From Oscillospiraceae bacterium (GTDB taxonomy: Bacteria > Bacillota_A > Clostridia > Oscillospirales > Ruminococcaceae), in assembly GCA_017848205.1 (NCBI GenBank), contig JAGDDO010000354.1:1-7674 (forward strand): 7,674 bases of DNA. The letters are read 5' to 3'. Position numbers and translations under genes: made by a program. Under the pieces are notes generated by a model. That model searched no databases. It was not told the DNA's origin and worked only from the letters and a program-made list of their open reading frames with translations. This document shows, piece by piece, positions 5,521 through 7,674 of the stretch (positions within the stretch are counted from its first letter, which is position 1; each line of letters opens with the position of its first letter).

Positions 5521-7107
5521 CTAGTCAAGGTTTACGATGATCATTATGATAAGTTCCAGAGTTCCTGAAATTTCTGAAATGGTTTCTCTTGAAACGCCCT
5601 TAGGAGTGTTGCAGGCATCGATCATCTGGGTAATTACCTTGTTGATGGTCTTTGCTGCTTCAGCTGTCTTGTCATTGTTTGAGTAGATCGAAACAGCTTC
5701 CTTTCTGATAACAGCTACCTGATCATTGAGTGAAGGCATGTTCTCACGGATGATTTTTTCAACTGAATCGAGGGTCGTTTTTATTTCAGCAACAGCAGCT
5801 GAATCGTTGCCGTTGATGTTTCTTGAATAGTATACGCAGTTTTCCTTCAGGTTTGTGCCGTGGAATACTGAAATAGCCATTTCCTTGCATGTTTTGCATC
5901 CGCAGGCCTGACAGTTGATGTTTCTGTCCGCATCTGTGAATTTGAACATTGAATTGTAAATGTTGTTGAGATCAGGAAGTGTAGGAGTGCGGAAGTTGTT
6001 TCTCTGCGGTTCGTATTTTCTGAGGAATGTGTCAAGCTTGAGTTCACGGTCAAATTCCTTGAACAGCTTGTCGCCCTTGTTGAGGTTGAAAATACCGTTC
6101 TGTCTCTTGACTGCGTCTTTTCTTGTTACATCCATTACTCTTGAAATAACTGCAGGAGCCGGAGCTTCGCCGTTTATTTCTATTCCTATACCGCCGTTGC
6201 AGCCTTCGTCGCAGCTGAGCACTTCGAATACGTCAGGAATGTAATCCTTGGCAGCAAGTGCGTTGTATTTGTTGAGCTGTGAATATGCCTTTGAAATACC
6301 GTCACAGTTTGAAATGTTCATTTCAGGCTGATACTCATGAAGGTTTTCCTTGAGTCCCTTCGGCTTGCAGTAGAGAGCACCCATAAGTCCCTGCCTGTGA
6401 GTGAATTCAAAGCTGAATCCCTGACCAGTGCTTGAGAATGTGATCTGACGCTTTGCGAAGTATTCCTTCATTCTCTTGAAAGTAACATTGTACTGAATAA
6501 GTTTTGTTGATTCGAATTCAGCCTTGCGTCCAGGACACGGTCCGAGGTAAGCGAATTCAGAAGTGTCTTTAAGTTTGAATTTAGCGTAGAGTGCCATGCA
6601 GATCGCAGGACTGTACACCGGTGAAAGTTTTTCGAGAAGTGAGTGATCGTGTTTTTCAGCATAGCTTACTACTGAGGAACATGAGGATGAAATGTATTTC
6701 TTGATCTTTCCGGTGCTTACTGAACGGAGCTGTGCCCACGTTGCTATGTCAGCGCCAAATGATACGTCATAGATTTTTCTTATGCCCTGAATGTAGAACC
6801 ATTTGAGAACATCCTGCCAGACATCAGGAAAAGCTACTCTGATAGAAGGATCGACAAGAAGGGATACCTTTCCCTTTTTACTGTACATGTCTTCGATAAA
6901 GTCTTCATAGTCATCTTCATAATATCTTGCATCGTGAGGGCAGTGCCTGATACATTCGCCGCAGCTGATACAGTTGGCAGAATTGATACCGACGTAGTTT
7001 TTGCCTTCCGGAGTTGTACTTGGAACACAAGCTTCTGGTGCAGGACAAATTCTGATACAAGCATTGCACGAGATACATTTTTGCGGATTCACTTTGATAA
7101 TTTCCAT
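5521..7107 (-). CDS. [FeFe]-hydrogenase-like iron-sulphur protein, group C/D (putative sensory type)
   Basis: This is a 528-residue cytoplasmic iron-sulphur protein. Residues 11-21 and 46-56 are two ferredoxin [4Fe-4S] motifs (CISCNACIRIC and CISCGECIRHC). The hydrogenase large-subunit domain follows, with H-cluster loops L1 at S141-S-C143-S, L2 at G189-P-C191-PGRK and L3 at S298-C299-DEG-C303; these supply the four expected cubane ligands. Residues 399-424 (CQACGCKTC...C) form a further [4Fe-4S] site of the RnfB/PF04060 type. The tail (about 435-528) is helical and coiled-coil-like. Against CpI, the proton-relay Cys is Ser142, the two pathway Glu positions are Ala125 and Arg128, and the conserved L2 Lys is Arg194. 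Such losses and the extra C-terminal cluster fit putative H2- or redox-sensing group C/D enzymes better than catalytic ones. There is no PAS domain. The start is ATG 7107, giving MEIIKVNPQKC, but the strong ribosome site lies 34 nt away. The C-terminus appears truncated. Confidence 0.85.
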   Translation of the reverse strand: MEIIKVNPQKCISCNACIRICPAPEACVPSTTPEGKNYVGINSANCISCGECIRHCPHDARYYEDDYEDFIEDMYSKKGKVSLLVDPSIRVAFPDVWQDVLKWFYIQGIRKIYDVSFGADIATWAQLRSVSTGKIKKYISSSCSSVVSYAEKHDHSLLEKLSPVYSPAICMALYAKFKLKDTSEFAYLGPCPGRKAEFESTKLIQYNVTFKRMKEYFAKRQITFSSTGQGFSFEFTHRQGLMGALYCKPKGLKENLHEYQPEMNISNCDGISKAYSQLNKYNALAAKDYIPDVFEVLSCDEGCNGGIGIEINGEAPAPAVISRVMDVTRKDAVKRQNGIFNLNKGDKLFKEFDRELKLDTFLRKYEPQRNNFRTPTLPDLNNIYNSMFKFTDADRNINCQACGCKTCKEMAISVFHGTNLKENCVYYSRNINGNDSAAVAEIKTTLDSVEKIIRENMPSLNDQVAVIRKEAVSIYSNNDKTAEAAKTINKVITQMIDACNTPKGVSRETISEISGTLELIIMIIVNLD

Positions 7108-7108
7108 A

Positions 7109-7148
7109 TTATGTACACCAGACTGTAAAAGAACAGCCCATCCTCCTT
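7109..7148 (-). promoter_or_regulatory. Stranded Shine-Dalgarno and 10-codon leader frame before the hydrogenase-like gene
   Basis: A perfect AAGGAGG (minus strand, 7142-7148) is 34 nt from the ATG at 7107, too far to serve it directly. No in-frame start codon lies between. An ATG immediately after the AAGGAGG (7139-7141) opens a 10-codon frame, MGCSFTVWCT, ending in TAA at 7109-7111, one base before the hydrogenase ATG. Zero spacing makes efficient initiation there doubtful. It may be a leader peptide coupled to the gene, or the site may have been displaced by an indel. Confidence 0.4.
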
Positions 7149-7180
7149 ACAAATTTAGTGATTTTCTTTGCTTATTTGCC

Positions 7181-7262
7181 TTGTTGTTATTTGGTCTACG
7201 TGACATATACGTAACAATCAGAAAAACGTGATTTATGCGAAATGCCGAAAACGTAACAACAA
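7181..7262 (-). promoter_or_regulatory. Repeat-bearing leader of the hydrogenase-like mRNA
   Basis: Between the predicted transcription start (near 7278) and the start codon lies a leader of about 170 nt. It contains a direct repeat ACGTAACAA (7209-7217 and 7251-7259, 42 bp apart) plus ACGTGA at 7198-7203 and 7226-7231. It also has a 9-bp inverted repeat, TTGTTGTTA (7181-7189) against TAACAACAA (7254-7262), which could close a stem around the others. No known riboswitch is recognised. It may be a protein-binding region or a structured leader. Confidence 0.35.
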
Positions 7263-7284
7263 ATATCCCTTTTGATATATATTT

Positions 7285-7313
7285 ATTTTATCACAAGTAT
7301 ATTAAAATGTCAA
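7285..7313 (-). promoter_or_regulatory. Sigma-A type promoter of the hydrogenase-like gene
   Basis: On the minus strand a perfect -35 box TTGACA (7308-7313) is separated by exactly 17 bp from a -10 box TAAAAT (7285-7290) with a TGA extended -10 element before it. This is close to ideal, so basal strength should be high. The predicted start is near 7278. Confidence 0.8.
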
Positions 7314-7360
7314 TCAAAAATGAACTTTTCTGAACAAAATCTGAAAAATCAATTTACGAC

Positions 7361-7389
7361 TGGAAAAAACAAGATTTTTGTGGTATAAT
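7361..7389 (+). promoter_or_regulatory. Promoter of the DAHP synthase gene
   Basis: A perfect TATAAT (7384-7389) with TGG before it (extended -10 element) lies 17 bp downstream of a weak -35 candidate TGGAAA (7361-7366). The transcript would start near 7396, leaving a leader of about 40 nt, too short for a T-box or other riboswitch. A TCTGAA direct repeat at 7329-7334 and 7340-7345, 11 bp apart, precedes it and could be an operator, though this is weak. Confidence 0.65.
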
Positions 7390-7422
7390 ATAAAGTGCGT
7401 TTTTTGAAACCTATTTTTATGT

Positions 7423-7428
7423 AAGGAG
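7423..7428 (+). promoter_or_regulatory. Ribosome binding site of the DAHP synthase gene
   Basis: AAGGAG ends 8 nt before the ATG at 7437. The next in-frame ATG (7443) would be 14 nt away, so the first ATG is preferred. Confidence 0.85.
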
Positions 7429-7436
7429 TTTTTCAC

Positions 7437-7674
7437 ATGGGCATGAATTTCAGCCGCAAACTTCCGATTCCGAAGGAGATCAAGGAACAGTTTCCGATCG
7501 ACCAGAAGATCGTTAGTGTCAAGGAAAAGAAAGATAAGGAATTAAGGGATATTTTCACCGGAGCATCTGATAAATTCGTTCTTATAATCGGACCATGCTC
7601 TGCTGACAATGAGGATTCTGTTATCGACTATGTTACAAGACTTGCAAAGATCCAGGAGCAGGTCAAGGACAAGA
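7437..7674 (+). CDS. aroF: Class I DAHP synthase (3-deoxy-7-phosphoheptulonate synthase), N-terminal part
   Basis: The gene runs off the right edge after 79 codons plus one base. The start MGMNFSRKLPIPKEIKEQFP and the segment FVLIIGPCSADNEDSV (residues 47-62) are characteristic of the AroF/AroG class I family. The GPCSA cysteine (Cys54) corresponds to the metal-binding Cys61 of E. coli AroG, and the following Asp/Glu-rich helix (YVTRLAKIQEQVKDK) fits the family alignment. The enzyme condenses phosphoenolpyruvate and erythrose 4-phosphate into DAHP in the cytoplasm, the committed step of the shikimate pathway to aromatic amino acids. A clear ribosome site and promoter precede it, and it is transcribed away from the hydrogenase-like gene. 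Allosteric class and full length cannot be judged here. The symbol aroF is used by family convention; aroG or aroH would be equally defensible. Confidence 0.9.
   Translation, partial: MGMNFSRKLPIPKEIKEQFPIDQKIVSVKEKKDKELRDIFTGASDKFVLIIGPCSADNEDSVIDYVTRLAKIQEQVKDK

Noticed and set aside
5410..5523. Reassignment of TAG and TAA to glutamine
   Set aside because: The 720-residue gene ends in tandem TAA TAA just before a terminator, and DUF445 ends in TAG close before its terminator, so both codons act as normal stops here. Local nonsense mutation is simpler.
7181..7262. Rex (NADH-responsive) operator upstream of the hydrogenase-like gene
   Set aside because: TTGTTGTTA and TAACAACAA look like Rex half-sites but are 64 bp apart, not in the compact TTGTTAANNNNTTAACAA arrangement.
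7390..7436. T-box or aromatic amino acid riboswitch before the DAHP synthase gene
   Set aside because: The predicted leader is only about 40 nt, with no room for a specifier stem or antiterminator.

Overview
The window looks like chromosomal DNA of a low-GC anaerobic Firmicute, most likely a Ruminococcus-type clostridium (Ruminococcaceae/Oscillospiraceae). The clues are AT-rich intergenic DNA with sigma-A style promoters, strong AAGGAG/GGAGG ribosome sites, a ferredoxin-linked [FeFe]-hydrogenase-like protein, a clostridial-style DUF445 protein, and a zinc-ribbon/PASTA/WSEW modular protein. The genus is an inference from gene style; no marker gene is present.

Layout. Positions 1-57 may be the tail of a gene that enters from the left. 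A recognisable promoter (98-126) drives a threonine-rich lipoprotein with two calcium-loop-like repeats (194-1621, +). It converges on a 720-residue zinc-ribbon/PASTA/WSEW protein (1900-4062, -), with a strong hairpin between them at 1797-1829. Upstream of that gene is a perfect-spacing promoter (4101-4129, -), followed by a 76-80 bp MITE-like palindromic element (4261-4340). The element directly abuts the intrinsic terminator (4340-4377) of a DUF445 membrane protein (4437-5330, -). Next is a second intrinsic terminator (5351-5396), then an [FeFe]-hydrogenase-like iron-sulphur protein (5521-7107, -). A divergent intergenic region (7108-7436) separates this gene from the start of a class I DAHP synthase (7437 to the right edge, +), the first enzyme of the shikimate pathway.

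How the genes relate. They do not form one pathway. Each gene or adjacent pair has its own promoter or terminator signals, so this reads as ordinary chromosome with separate transcription units. The hydrogenase-like gene and DUF445 run in the same direction but are separated by a strong terminator about 20 nt before the DUF445 start. DUF445 therefore depends on read-through or on a promoter I cannot recognise.

The most notable observations are in the hydrogenase-like gene. It keeps all four predicted H-cluster cubane cysteines but lacks the proton-relay cysteine and glutamates, which fits a sensory or non-turnover role. Its C-terminal coiled coil continues in the same frame and heptad register for 36 codons past two stop codons, so the protein appears recently truncated. 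Its mRNA begins with a roughly 170-nt leader containing repeated ACGTRA motifs and a Shine-Dalgarno stranded 34 nt from the start codon. I see no CRISPR array, tRNA, rRNA, phage genes, toxin-antitoxin pair or recognisable defence system.
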